Assembly (NCBI GenBank): GCA_023435945.1
Contig: JAEZLB010000371.1
Location: forward strand, 1-6,880
DNA length: 6,880 nucleotides
Direction of reading: 5' to 3'
DNA from: Pseudomonadota bacterium
GTDB lineage: Bacteria > Pseudomonadota > Gammaproteobacteria > Burkholderiales > Burkholderiaceae_D
Below the pieces are notes generated by a model, which saw only the letters and a program-made list of their open reading frames with translations, had not been told where the DNA came from and searched no databases. This document shows positions 1 through 6,036 of the stretch, piece by piece. The translations under genes and the position numbers were made by a program. Positions within the stretch are counted from its first letter, which is position 1. Each line of letters opens with the position of its first letter.

Positions 1-18
1 TTTGGCCGCCATTCCTGC

Positions 19-909
19 TCAATAGCGCTTCTGGGAGGATTCATGCAGTAACTGGCGGTATAGATCGTGCCGCATCGGGTGGATTTCCCCTTTTTCCACG
101 GCCATCAGCACGGCGCAGGACGGTTCGGACAAATGATGGCAGTTGTAGAAACGGCAGCCTCCCAGGTGCGGGGCGAAGTCCCGGAAAGCGCGTTCCAGCA
201 TGCCTTCCGTCAAATGATAGAGGCCGAATTCCTGGAAGCCCGGCGAGTCGAGTACCTGCGTGTTCTCGTCGAGCTGGTACAGGCGGGTGAAGGTGGTCGT
301 GTGCTTGCCGCTGTCCAGCGCCGCCGAGATTTCCCGCACCGCGATTTCTGCGCCTGGTACCAGCAGGTTGATCAGCGAAGATTTTCCCATGCCGGACTGG
401 CCGAGCAGGATCGTCGACTGGCCATGCAATATGGGCATCAATGTGGCAAGTGTCCCGTTAGGATCCGCCTTGGCCGACACTTCGTGTATCGGATATCCCA
501 GCCCTGCATACAAAGCGAGTCGTTCGCGCGTTTTGCCCAGCTGATTTTCCACATCGATCTTGTTTAGGACCAGATGGGCCGCCACACCGGCTGCTTCAGC
601 CGCTACCAGGGCGCGTGAAACCAGATCGTCGGAGTAACTGGGTTCGGTGGCGACCACGATAAGCATTTGCGTGACATTGGCGGCCAGCAGCTTGGACTTG
701 AACTGATCCGAGCGATAAAGCAGGGTGGCGCGTGGCAGAATTTCTTCGATCACACCCTGGTCGCTCGATGTCTGCCGCAGCCTTACCCGGTCGCCGGCTG
801 CGACATCACTTTTCTTCCCGCGAGTGACGCATTGCAGCCGGTTTTGTCCGGCCTGTACCAGGTAATGGCGCCCATGTGCTGCGATGACAGTACCGACCAG
901 TTCACTCAT
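19..909 (-). CDS. rsgA: RsgA, small ribosomal subunit biogenesis GTPase
   Basis: RsgA is a cytoplasmic GTPase that binds the 30S subunit late in maturation and releases assembly factors when it hydrolyses GTP (family knowledge). The 296-residue product shows the diagnostic circularly permuted G motifs: an N-terminal OB-fold of about 65 residues, then G4 NKID (116-119), G5-like SAK (145-147), the P-loop GQSGMGKS (170-177), the switch GKHTTT (201-206) and G3 DSPG (221-224). A C-terminal zinc site follows with C252, C257, H259 and C265 in the C-x4-C-x-H-x5-C spacing. Length is normal for the family. The ATG at 909 is chosen because the protein then begins at the OB-fold (MSELVGTV); the open frame runs 82 codons further up, but that part only shadows the neighbouring dehydratase gene. 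Its start overlaps the upstream stop as ATGA, so translation is probably coupled. It is the last gene seen of the minus-strand operon. Confidence 0.97.
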   Translation of the reverse strand: MSELVGTVIAAHGRHYLVQAGQNRLQCVTRGKKSDVAAGDRVRLRQTSSDQGVIEEILPRATLLYRSDQFKSKLLAANVTQMLIVVATEPSYSDDLVSRALVAAEAAGVAAHLVLNKIDVENQLGKTRERLALYAGLGYPIHEVSAKADPNGTLATLMPILHGQSTILLGQSGMGKSSLINLLVPGAEIAVREISAALDSGKHTTTFTRLYQLDENTQVLDSPGFQEFGLYHLTEGMLERAFRDFAPHLGGCRFYNCHHLSEPSCAVLMAVEKGEIHPMRHDLYRQLLHESSQKRY

Positions 910-1253
910 GCCTGATCCGCTGCCTGCTGATAAATGGCATCGACCTTGGCGGCACAGATGAAATCGTTTTCGGACAAGGCGCCTCCCACGGAGTGCGTCT
1001 GGAACGTGACCGTACAGCGTTTGTAGGTCACCAGCAGGTCGGCATGGTGATCTTCCGCATGAAAGACATAAGCGATCGCATTCACGAAAGCCATAGTGCG
1101 GTAATAGTTCTTGAATTCGAAAGTGCGGCTGATACGCTGATTCTCCAGCTGCCATGCCGGCAGCGCTTGCAGCAGGGCAGAAATTTCCTGGTCATTCAAG
1201 GCCCGGGTCTGGTGCTGGCAGCGGCGTGCCAGTATTTCGGTGGCGGTGATCAT
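906..1253 (-). CDS. phhB: Pterin-4a-carbinolamine dehydratase (PCD/DCoH family)
   Basis: This family dehydrates 4a-hydroxytetrahydropterin during cofactor recycling for aromatic amino acid hydroxylases. Many bacteria carry it without a hydroxylase, so another pterin-related role is possible. The 115-residue protein carries the family signature: E67-D68-H69-H70, then Y77, the T86-H87 pair and D97 in a segment reading SENDF. The residue after the two histidines is Ala71, where Pro is most common (HHPD); the catalytic histidines are kept. The ATG at 1253 is preferred because it has a well-placed AGGAG (1260-1264) six nt away; an in-frame TTG at 1274 overlaps the stop of the upstream gene and lacks support. 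The gene lies 17 nt after the M48 protease and overlaps rsgA by 4 nt, so all three are probably one transcript. No phenylalanine hydroxylase gene is visible. The gene symbol is by family, not by proven function. Confidence 0.93.
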   Translation of the reverse strand: MITATEILARRCQHQTRALNDQEISALLQALPAWQLENQRISRTFEFKNYYRTMAFVNAIAYVFHAEDHHADLLVTYKRCTVTFQTHSVGGALSENDFICAAKVDAIYQQAADQA

Positions 1254-1259
1254 GGCGTT

Positions 1260-1264
1260 CTCCT
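1260..1264 (-). promoter_or_regulatory. Ribosome binding site of the pterin dehydratase gene
   Basis: On the minus strand AGGAG lies six nt before the ATG at 1253. It falls in the 17-nt gap after the protease stop codon (1271-1273). This decides the start codon in favour of ATG 1253 over the upstream TTG. Confidence 0.7.
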
Positions 1265-1270
1265 CTTCGA

Positions 1271-2524
1271 TCAACTGGCCAGTAGTCGGTTGATGCGTAT
1301 CGTGGCCGGCGGATGCGAATCATAGAAGGCCGAGTGAATCGGGTCGGGTGTCAGCGTAGAGGCATTGTCTTCATACAGCTTTACCAGCGCGGACACCAGG
1401 TCCTGGGCATTGGAATACTTTGCCGCGAAGGCATCGGCTTCGAATTCGTGCTTGCGCGAACTGAGGGAAGTCAGCGGCGACAGCAGGAAAGTAAATACCG
1501 GCAGCACCAGCATGAACAGCAGCAAGGCCATCGCGTTGCTGGCGCCGGTAACCGGGCTGACGCCCAGGCCTTCATAGAACCAGACCTGATTTTTCAGAAA
1601 GCCGAGCAGGGCCAGCAGCAGGAGTGACAGCGAGAACATCACGGCAATACGCTTGATGATGTGCTTGAGCTTGAAATGTCCCAGTTCATGCGCCAGCACG
1701 GCTTCGATTTCCTGAGGGGCGAGGCGCTGCAGCAAGGTATCGAAGAACACGATGCGCTTGGCCGCACCGAAACCGGAAAAGTAGGCATTGCCATGCGCGC
1801 TGCGCTTGGAACCGTCCATCACGAACAAGCCCTTGGAAGCAAACCCCACGCGCTGCATCAGGTTTTCGATACGCAAACGCAAACCCTCATCGGCGAGCGG
1901 CGTGAATTTGTTGAACAAAGGAGCGATCACGGTGGGATACAGCACCAGCATCAGCAACTGGAATCCGCACCATACCAGCCAGGCATATAACCACCATAGA
2001 TCTCCCGCGCTCTCCATCAGGAACAGGATGACCCAGATCAGCGGCAGGCCAATGATGGCACCCAGCAGCGTCGATTTGAACAGGTCGGAGAAGAACAGTT
2101 GCGTCGTCATCTTGTTGAAGCCGAAGCGATCTTCCAGCTTGAAGTGACGATAGTAATCGAAGGGCAGGTCGATGATGCCGGAGATCACGGCAAAGGCAAT
2201 CAGCAGTCCGATCTGATAAGCCATGCCGGAGCCAAGGATGCCCGTTAGCGTATTGGATAGCCATTGCAAGCCGCCCATCAGCGTGAAGCCGATTAATGCC
2301 ACCGTATTAACTATCAGCATGACCAGCCCGAACTTGGTTCTCGCTACCGTATAATCGGCCGCTTTCTGGTGGGCGGCGAGCGGAATTTTTTCTGCAAACT
2401 GAGGCGGCACCGCATTGCGATGCCTTAAGACATGGCGAATATGCCGCGACGCCAGCCAGAAACGCACAGAAACCGTAAGCGCCAGAAAGACCACGAACAG
2501 GATGGAAAACGCGGATGAAGACAT
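1271..2524 (-). CDS. M48 family membrane zinc metalloprotease, Ste24/CAAX protease-like
   Basis: Integral inner-membrane zinc endopeptidase of the Ste24 branch of family M48, with the active site facing the cytoplasm or enclosed in the membrane chamber (family knowledge). Bacterial substrates are generally unknown; protein quality control is the usual guess. The 417-residue product has the N-terminal CAAX-protease region, zinc motif HELGH (279-283), the third ligand E360 with D364 in the E-x3-D motif (RKHEFEAD), a conserved NAYFSGFG segment near 246-253 and a late HPP (404-406). About seven hydrophobic segments are visible, near 5-20, 66-84, 101-120, 151-170, 177-199, 294-310 and 331-351, the number known for Ste24. 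Start ATG 2524 is preferred: upstream codons in the same frame run antisense into orn and look non-natural. It heads the operon with the pterin dehydratase and rsgA. Prenylated CAAX substrates are not expected in bacteria, so the CAAX label is only structural. Confidence 0.93.
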   Translation of the reverse strand: MSSSAFSILFVVFLALTVSVRFWLASRHIRHVLRHRNAVPPQFAEKIPLAAHQKAADYTVARTKFGLVMLIVNTVALIGFTLMGGLQWLSNTLTGILGSGMAYQIGLLIAFAVISGIIDLPFDYYRHFKLEDRFGFNKMTTQLFFSDLFKSTLLGAIIGLPLIWVILFLMESAGDLWWLYAWLVWCGFQLLMLVLYPTVIAPLFNKFTPLADEGLRLRIENLMQRVGFASKGLFVMDGSKRSAHGNAYFSGFGAAKRIVFFDTLLQRLAPQEIEAVLAHELGHFKLKHIIKRIAVMFSLSLLLLALLGFLKNQVWFYEGLGVSPVTGASNAMALLLFMLVLPVFTFLLSPLTSLSSRKHEFEADAFAAKYSNAQDLVSALVKLYEDNASTLTPDPIHSAFYDSHPPATIRINRLLAS

Positions 2525-2554
2525 GCTGAGCCTGTGAGAGAATGGCGAATCAAT

Positions 2555-2559
2555 AAGGA
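2555..2559 (+). promoter_or_regulatory. Ribosome binding site of orn
   Basis: AAGGA lies 8 nt before the ATG at 2568. It fixes the orn start and supports the short N-terminal extension described for that protein. Confidence 0.65.
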
Positions 2560-2564
2560 ATCCA

Positions 2565-2573
2565 ATTATGTCA
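2565..2573 (-). promoter_or_regulatory. Candidate extended -10 promoter element of the protease operon
   Basis: Read on the minus strand this is TGACATAAT, a TGn motif joined to CATAAT, which matches five of six bases of the sigma-70 -10 consensus. No good -35 box lies at the usual distance. Transcription would begin near 2558, leaving a leader of about 34 nt before the protease start. The element overlaps the orn start codon. This is inference from sequence only. Confidence 0.3.
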
Positions 2574-3155
2574 CAAGCGAACGAAACGGAGCTTGCGCCA
2601 GTCAAGGCTGCTGCGCCTAATGAATTTAATCTGGTGTGGGTCGATATGGAAATGACGGGACTGAATCCCGATACCGACCGCATCATTGAAGTTGCAGTGG
2701 TGGTAACCGATGCTGACCTGAACGTGATTGCCGAAGGTCCGGTATTTGCAATTCATCAGCCTGATGAAGTGCTGGATGCGATGGATGCCTGGAACAAGGG
2801 CACGCATGGACGTTCCGGTCTGATCGATCGCGTGAAGGCGTCCACCGTATCGGAAGCGGAGGCGGAGCAGGAACTGATCGCCTTCCTGAAAAAATATGTT
2901 CCTAGCGGTAAGTCTCCGATGTGCGGCAACAGCATTTGCCAGGATCGTCGCTTCATGGCGCGTGGCATGCCGAAGCTGGAAGCTTTTTTTCACTACAGGA
3001 ATCTGGACGTCTCGACCATCAAGGAACTCTGCCGTCGTTGGAAGCCTGAACTGATTGCAGGCTTCAAGAAACAGCAGAAGCACACCGCCTTGGCTGACAT
3101 CGTGGAATCGATAGAGGAATTGCGTTATTACCGTGAGCATTTCATCAAGGCCTGA
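2568..3155 (+). CDS. orn: Oligoribonuclease (3'-5' exoribonuclease, DEDDh family)
   Basis: Orn degrades 2-5 nt RNA fragments, mainly dinucleotides, to mononucleotides in the cytoplasm. It also cleaves pGpG, so it completes both RNA decay and cyclic-di-GMP breakdown (family knowledge). All five DEDDh residues are present: D26 and E28 in the segment [10 protein letters not shown]126 in [12 protein letters not shown]172 and D177 in KHTALADI. Each is offset by exactly 14 from the E. coli enzyme (D12, E14, D112, H158, D163, from memory), so the core is colinear and the 195-residue protein differs in length only by a 14-residue N-terminal extension, rich in Ala, Glu and Pro. The ATG at 2568 has a good AAGGA. 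The gene diverges from the M48 protease with 43 nt between starts; this orn-protease-dehydratase-rsgA neighbourhood is, as I recall, common in Betaproteobacteria. Confidence 0.97.
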   Translation: MSQANETELAPVKAAAPNEFNLVWVDMEMTGLNPDTDRIIEVAVVVTDADLNVIAEGPVFAIHQPDEVLDAMDAWNKGTHGRSGLIDRVKASTVSEAEAEQELIAFLKKYVPSGKSPMCGNSICQDRRFMARGMPKLEAFFHYRNLDVSTIKELCRRWKPELIAGFKKQQKHTALADIVESIEELRYYREHFIKA

Positions 3156-3161
3156 CGAGGT

Positions 3162-3190
3162 TTGATACCGGCATTGTTGCAGGCTAATAA
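3162..3190 (+). promoter_or_regulatory. Candidate sigma-70 promoter for the thiolase gene
   Basis: TTGATA (3162-3167) matches five of six -35 bases and lies a few bases after the orn stop. Seventeen nt later is a weak TAATAA (3185-3190). The overlapping GCTAAT (3183-3188) matches the -10 better but at a short spacing. If used, the thiolase would have its own start near 3197 and a leader of about 47 nt, besides any read-through from orn. Confidence 0.3.
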
Positions 3191-3229
3191 GAAAGTAGCT
3201 GGCAGGGAGAAGGGGATGGATGTCTGGGT

Positions 3230-3234
3230 AAGGA
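3230..3234 (+). promoter_or_regulatory. Ribosome binding site of the thiolase gene
   Basis: AAGGA lies nine nt before ATG 3244. The TAA at 3229-3231, in frame with the thiolase, blocks any longer N terminus from the nearby ATG at 3220, so 3244 is the start. Confidence 0.65.
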
Positions 3235-3243
3235 ACATTCATC

Positions 3244-4425
3244 ATGATTACACCTGCGTATCTGTGTGATGCCATTCGGACGCCTTTCGGCCGCGAGGGT
3301 GGCCATTTGTCCTCCTTGCGCGCTGACGATCTGGCGGCGCTTCCCCTGCTTGCCCTGATCGAACGTTATCCTGGCCTGGATTGGGAGCAAGTTGCCGATG
3401 TCATGCTGGGTTGCGCCCATCAGGCGGGTGAGGAACTTAGCGATATAGCTCGCACGGCTGCACTGCTGGCAGACCTGCCCGCCAGTGTGCCGGGCGTGAC
3501 GCTGAACCGGCAATGCGGCTCTGGTCTGGAAGCCATAGGTGCGGCGGCACGCGCAATCAAATCCGGTGAAATCAGCATGGTACTGGCGGGCGGTGTCGAA
3601 TCGGCCAGTCGTTTGTCCCTGATGCTGGATAACGGCGATGCGCCGCATCCCGAAGCGCTGCGTCGTCCTTTTATCCATCCCCTGATGAAAATCCAGTATG
3701 GCGATGAAACCGCCATTGTCAGTGCCGATCGCATGGCACGCGAATTGAATATTGAACGCGAGGCGCAGGATGCCTATGCCTGGGCCTCGCACCAGAAGGC
3801 TAAGGCAGCGCAGCAGCAAGGCTGGATGATGGATGAAATGACACCTGTCACGCTGGCCCAGAAAAACGGCGACCCTCTCATTGTGGCCGAAGATGAGTTG
3901 CATCCCCCGGCTTCCTTGCAGGAGCTTGCCGACTATGATCCTTTACTGAATGAGGTGGGCGTCACGTTAGGGAATACAAGTCAGGCCGGAGACGGAGCGG
4001 TTGCGGCGTTGCTGGCTTGCGAAAAGGCCGCGCACAAATACAGCCTGTTGCCGAAAGCGCGCCTGCTTGGCATGGCGGTAACAGGTGTGGTGCCGGGTTT
4101 GGCTGGTATCGGTGCGGCGTCCGCTGCGCGCAAGGTGCTGGTACAAATCGGACTGAACTTGGAACAGATGGAGGTCATCGAGTTGCACGAGGCGTTTGCC
4201 GTACATGCGCTGGCCGTATTGCGTGACTGGGGTTTGCGCGATGACGATGCGCGCGTCAACCCGATGGGAGGCACCCTGGCTTACGGGGATCCGGCCGGTG
4301 CTTCGGGAGCACGGCTGGTATTGTCGGCCATGCACTCGCTGCATCGCATCAAGGGACGTTATGCCTTGTGTGCAATGTGCGTAGGCAGCGGCCAGGGGAT
4401 TGCATTGGTCATAGAGCGGGTTTGA
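3244..4425 (+). CDS. Thiolase family protein (acetyl-CoA acetyltransferase-like) with altered active site
   Basis: Thiolases join or cleave acyl-CoA and acetyl-CoA in fatty acid oxidation or in acetoacetyl-CoA synthesis. The 393-residue product has the normal length and fold signatures: nucleophile Cys91 in NRQCGSGLEA, AGGVES (115-120), a loop-domain helix EREAQDAYA (171-179), NTSQAGDGA (244-252), HEAFA (315-319), NPMGG (339-343), and Cys379 in CVGSGQG. Two catalytic positions differ from biosynthetic thiolases. The usual Asn of NEAF is His315, as in the FadI/trifunctional type. The usual His of the GHP motif is Asp349 (codon GAT, 4288-4290, segment YGDPAGASGAR). Loss of that His, which activates the nucleophile in known enzymes, may reduce or change activity. 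No other beta-oxidation gene is near. It follows orn after 88 nt and ends convergent with the SEC-C gene. The family is certain; reaction and substrate are not. Confidence 0.88.
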   Translation: MITPAYLCDAIRTPFGREGGHLSSLRADDLAALPLLALIERYPGLDWEQVADVMLGCAHQAGEELSDIARTAALLADLPASVPGVTLNRQCGSGLEAIGAAARAIKSGEISMVLAGGVESASRLSLMLDNGDAPHPEALRRPFIHPLMKIQYGDETAIVSADRMARELNIEREAQDAYAWASHQKAKAAQQQGWMMDEMTPVTLAQKNGDPLIVAEDELHPPASLQELADYDPLLNEVGVTLGNTSQAGDGAVAALLACEKAAHKYSLLPKARLLGMAVTGVVPGLAGIGAASAARKVLVQIGLNLEQMEVIELHEAFAVHALAVLRDWGLRDDDARVNPMGGTLAYGDPAGASGARLVLSAMHSLHRIKGRYALCAMCVGSGQGIALVIERV

Positions 4426-4437
4426 TACCCGCTCTAT
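4411..4437 (+). terminator. Hairpin between convergent genes, possible bidirectional terminator
   Basis: ATAGAGCGGG (4411-4420) and CCCGCTCTAT (4428-4437) form a perfect 10-bp stem with a 7-nt loop that contains the thiolase stop codon. The stem ends 2 nt before the stop codon of the opposing gene (4439-4441). Neither strand has a clear T-run after the stem, so it is not a textbook intrinsic terminator. It may still stop or stabilise both 3' ends. Confidence 0.5.
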
Positions 4438-4438
4438 G

Positions 4439-5143
4439 TTATGTGCCGCTATTGCCTGAATTCGCCCCGCAGCATTGCTTGAATTTTTTTCCACTGCCGC
4501 AGTGGCATAAATCATTGCGGCCCGGTTTGGGTTCGGCCCGCTTGATGGGCGCCTGATTCTGTTTGCCATGCTCCCGCCAGAAGCGATGGAGGGCAGGCAG
4601 GCCTGCTTCGATTTCCAGCGCCAGTTGATGGCGTTTTTGTGGCGTGTCGGCTAACTCGACTTCCTCTTCTTCCACCTCTTCTGCACCCAGCAGGTAAATC
4701 GCACGCAGTACTGGCGCAACCGGTGCATTCCAGGCGGGCTCCCATGCCTCTGGGCGCAGATTCATGCCTTCCCAGAAACCCCACGCCCACGCTTCGCCAT
4801 CCAGCAGTTTTTTCCCTTGCACGGTTTGTTCGAGAAACAGCGGTTCGAATTCTTTAGGTGCTGCCTCAAAGGTGATGGCAATCTCGTTCATGAAACGCAT
4901 GATCAGTGAACGAATGCGTTTTTCCTCCTTGTCGGACTGAAAAGCCGGCAGATCCTCCGGCGATGGTCCCCATATCTGCGGCCACCATGCTTCCGGTGGA
5001 AGGATGGAAGGACCGATAAGAATCGCAGTGAGATAGCCGTGCAATGCATCCAGCGTCATTGCATTTTCCGAACATCGATCGGAAAGAAGAAAGCGATCGA
5101 GCGTATCGAATTCCTGATCGGACAAGGGTTCGTCGAGTTGCAT
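4439..5143 (-). CDS. UPF0149/YecA family protein with C-terminal SEC-C zinc motif
   Basis: The 234-residue protein has an N-terminal UPF0149 domain (about 5-155): the segment [15 protein letters not shown] (7-21), [15 protein letters not shown] (31-45), a Trp-rich stretch ending in WGP, and WAWGFWEGM (119-127). A Glu-rich linker (154-166) follows. The C terminus is a SEC-C motif, [15 protein letters not shown], with C213, C215, C224 and C225 as probable zinc ligands; this small module is also found at the end of SecA. E. coli YecA has the same domain order and has been linked to ribosomes and metal binding, but its role is not settled, so function here stays open. The start at 5143 keeps the conserved LSDQEF segment; upstream bases are pyrimidine-rich with no clear ribosome binding site, which suggests weak or unusual initiation. 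It converges with the thiolase and diverges from the barrel gene across a long gap. Confidence 0.9.
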   Translation of the reverse strand: MQLDEPLSDQEFDTLDRFLLSDRCSENAMTLDALHGYLTAILIGPSILPPEAWWPQIWGPSPEDLPAFQSDKEEKRIRSLIMRFMNEIAITFEAAPKEFEPLFLEQTVQGKKLLDGEAWAWGFWEGMNLRPEAWEPAWNAPVAPVLRAIYLLGAEEVEEEEVELADTPQKRHQLALEIEAGLPALHRFWREHGKQNQAPIKRAEPKPGRNDLCHCGSGKKFKQCCGANSGNSGT

Positions 5144-5272
5144 GAAATACCAATGAAAAAATGAAGGGGGAGATGAAAGAAGAGTGTAATCCGCAAAACC
5201 TATGTCAGGAAGCTAAATGTATTTTCCATATCGTCAATTTTATGTTCTGAATTCGGCACGGCCTGTTTCAAT

Positions 5273-5293
5273 TCGTCACAAATTTCGTGACGA
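5273..5293. repeat. Inverted repeat, 7-bp arms, possible operator or hairpin
   Basis: TCGTCAC (5273-5279) and GTGACGA (5287-5293) are perfect inverted copies with the 7-nt spacer AAATTTC, giving a near-palindrome of 21 bp. Size and symmetry would suit a dimeric regulator site, but I recognise no specific consensus. A second dyad, CGAGA (5291-5295) with TCTCG (5305-5309), shares three bases with it. Confidence 0.45.
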
Positions 5294-5393
5294 GAGGCAA
5301 TAAATCTCGGAGAATGCAAAGCGTGTTGCGTTTGATCAATGAAGAAAAGTAGTGGCTTCGTTGCTTAAAAAACAGGCAGGTGGGCGGCAGCCG

Positions 5394-5410
5394 ACTTGAT
5401 AACAAGTTAT
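5394..5410. repeat. Overlapping short dyads, possible regulator site
   Basis: ACTTG and CAAGT flank ATAA (5394-5407), and ATAAC and GTTAT flank AA (5399-5410), so two small palindromes overlap. The right end runs into TATAAA (5408-5413), the best -10-like hexamer before the barrel-like gene. A regulator bound here could affect that promoter; this is inference. Confidence 0.25.
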
Positions 5411-5447
5411 AAAAAGAAAGCCCCGTACGGCGGCAACCGGACGGGGC
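5403..5447 (-). terminator. Strong intrinsic terminator on the minus strand
   Basis: On the minus strand GCCCCGT (5447-5441) pairs with ACGGGGC (5426-5420), and an inner CGG/CCG pair sits across one mismatch with a 6-nt loop. The stem is followed directly by the T-rich tract TTTCTTTTTATAA. On the plus strand there is no T-run, so it works in one direction. It lies 36 nt upstream of the start of the plus-strand barrel-like gene. The nearest minus-strand gene that could feed it is the kinase ending at 6031, almost 600 nt away. In plus-strand RNA it would be a 5' leader hairpin. Confidence 0.7.
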
Positions 5448-5483
5448 GGGATACAGATTCCCATCGGTCAACAGGAAAATGTG

Positions 5484-6029
5484 ATGAGCAATATATCTTG
5501 GCATTTCTTTAATGTCAAACTGACATGCGTGCTTGCAGCTTCACTCGCATGCAGTCTCGCAGCAGCGAATAACCACGAGACAGTCTCTTCTTCTTCCGTT
5601 TCACCCGCTATTCAGGATGAACAAGCTTCCCAGTTGTGGGTAACCACCGGCTTTCGTTCCTATCACTTCAAACGTTCGGCAGGCTATAACGAGAATAATA
5701 GTGGCATCGGTTTTGAATGGCGCTTCAACGACGAACGGGCAGTCATGGTGGGTACGTATCGCAATAGCGTACGTGATACCACGCATTATCTGCACTATGT
5801 GTGGACTCCGTGGCAGATGGGTTCTGTCCGGCTGGGTGGTGCAGTGGGCTTGATTGACGGTTATCCGGAGTTGAATGATGGTAAGGTGAGTTTTTCGCTG
5901 ATTCCTGCCGCGACCTGGAACTTCCAGGTGTTCTCCCACGATGTTGGGCTCAACTTCGTCTACATACCGACCATTGCCAAGCAGGTGGATGGTTCGCTGG
6001 CGCTGCAGCTGAAAATTCGCCTGAAATAA
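5484..6029 (+). CDS. Secreted protein, probable small outer-membrane beta-barrel, family not recognised
   Basis: The 181-residue product begins with a signal peptide: a polar start, Lys12, a hydrophobic core LTCVLAASLACSLAAA (13-28), and a likely signal peptidase I site after A26-A27-A28. C23 lacks a good lipobox, so a lipoprotein is less likely. After a Ser-rich linker, the rest alternates hydrophobic and polar residues in about eight probable strands with Gly and aromatic residues, for example LWVTTGFRSYHF, GIGFEWRFN, VMVGTYRNS, VRLGGAVGLIDGY and a final SLALQLKIRLK. This fits an eight-strand barrel of PagP/PagL size, but I do not see their catalytic signatures and name no function. The last residue is Lys, not the aromatic usual in barrel proteins. 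ATG 5484 is preferred over GTG 5481 because AGGA (5473-5476) is seven nt before it. It converges with the kinase gene, one nt between stops. Confidence 0.8.
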   Translation: MSNISWHFFNVKLTCVLAASLACSLAAANNHETVSSSSVSPAIQDEQASQLWVTTGFRSYHFKRSAGYNENNSGIGFEWRFNDERAVMVGTYRNSVRDTTHYLHYVWTPWQMGSVRLGGAVGLIDGYPELNDGKVSFSLIPAATWNFQVFSHDVGLNFVYIPTIAKQVDGSLALQLKIRLK

Positions 6030-6036
6030 TTCAGGC
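6019..6036. terminator. Small hairpin holding both convergent stop codons, weak terminator
   Basis: GCCTGAA (6019-6025) and TTCAGGC (6030-6036) form a 7-bp stem with a 4-nt loop. The stop codon of the barrel-like gene (6027-6029) and of the kinase (6031-6033) both lie inside it. On the minus strand it is followed by GAATTTTC, a short T-run, so it may be a weak terminator for the kinase gene; on the plus strand no T-run follows. Confidence 0.35.

Larger units (their letters stand above)
5144..5483. other. 340-nt non-coding region with several inverted repeats
   Basis: This AT-richer gap separates the divergent SEC-C gene and the barrel-like gene. From left to right I see a pyrimidine-rich leader of the SEC-C gene (minus strand), a dyad at 5273-5293, an overlapping smaller dyad at 5291-5309, a dyad pair at 5394-5410 and a strong hairpin at 5420-5447. 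No convincing -35/-10 pair is visible for either gene; TATAAA at 5408-5413 is the best -10 on the plus strand but has no matching -35. I see no convincing small ORF or tRNA. Confidence 0.6.

Noticed and set aside
1..12. Possible start of a further operon gene: ATG at 12-10 on the minus strand after the rsgA stop
   Set aside because: Only four codons are visible and AGGA directly abuts the ATG with no spacing, so neither identity nor start can be supported.
910..1155. Upstream extension of rsgA by 82 codons
   Set aside because: The extra residues lie within the dehydratase gene in another frame, show no family similarity, and the ATG at 909 starts exactly at the OB-fold.
2525..2686. 54-codon N-terminal extension of the M48 protease
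   Set aside because: It would run antisense through the orn ribosome binding site and first codons, and the normal family length is reached from ATG 2524.
2571..3275. Long minus-strand open frame opposite orn
   Set aside because: It mirrors the orn coding sequence, has no recognisable domain and no ribosome binding site; orn is certain by its catalytic residues.
3159..4429. Repeated GGTTTGATACC, once after orn and once at the end of the thiolase gene
   Set aside because: Eleven bases, two copies, one partly coding; most likely chance.
3184..4569. Several minus-strand open frames opposite the thiolase gene
   Set aside because: They follow from the codon bias of the thiolase on the other strand and show Arg/Ser/Gln-rich, non-protein-like composition.
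5332..5339. TTGATCAA as a possible FNR or CRP half-site pair
   Set aside because: The palindrome lacks the 4-nt spacer of an FNR site and does not match CRP; an 8-bp palindrome alone is weak.
5481..5483. GTG at 5481 as start of the barrel-like gene
   Set aside because: The next codon is ATG (5484) and has better spacing to AGGA at 5473-5476.
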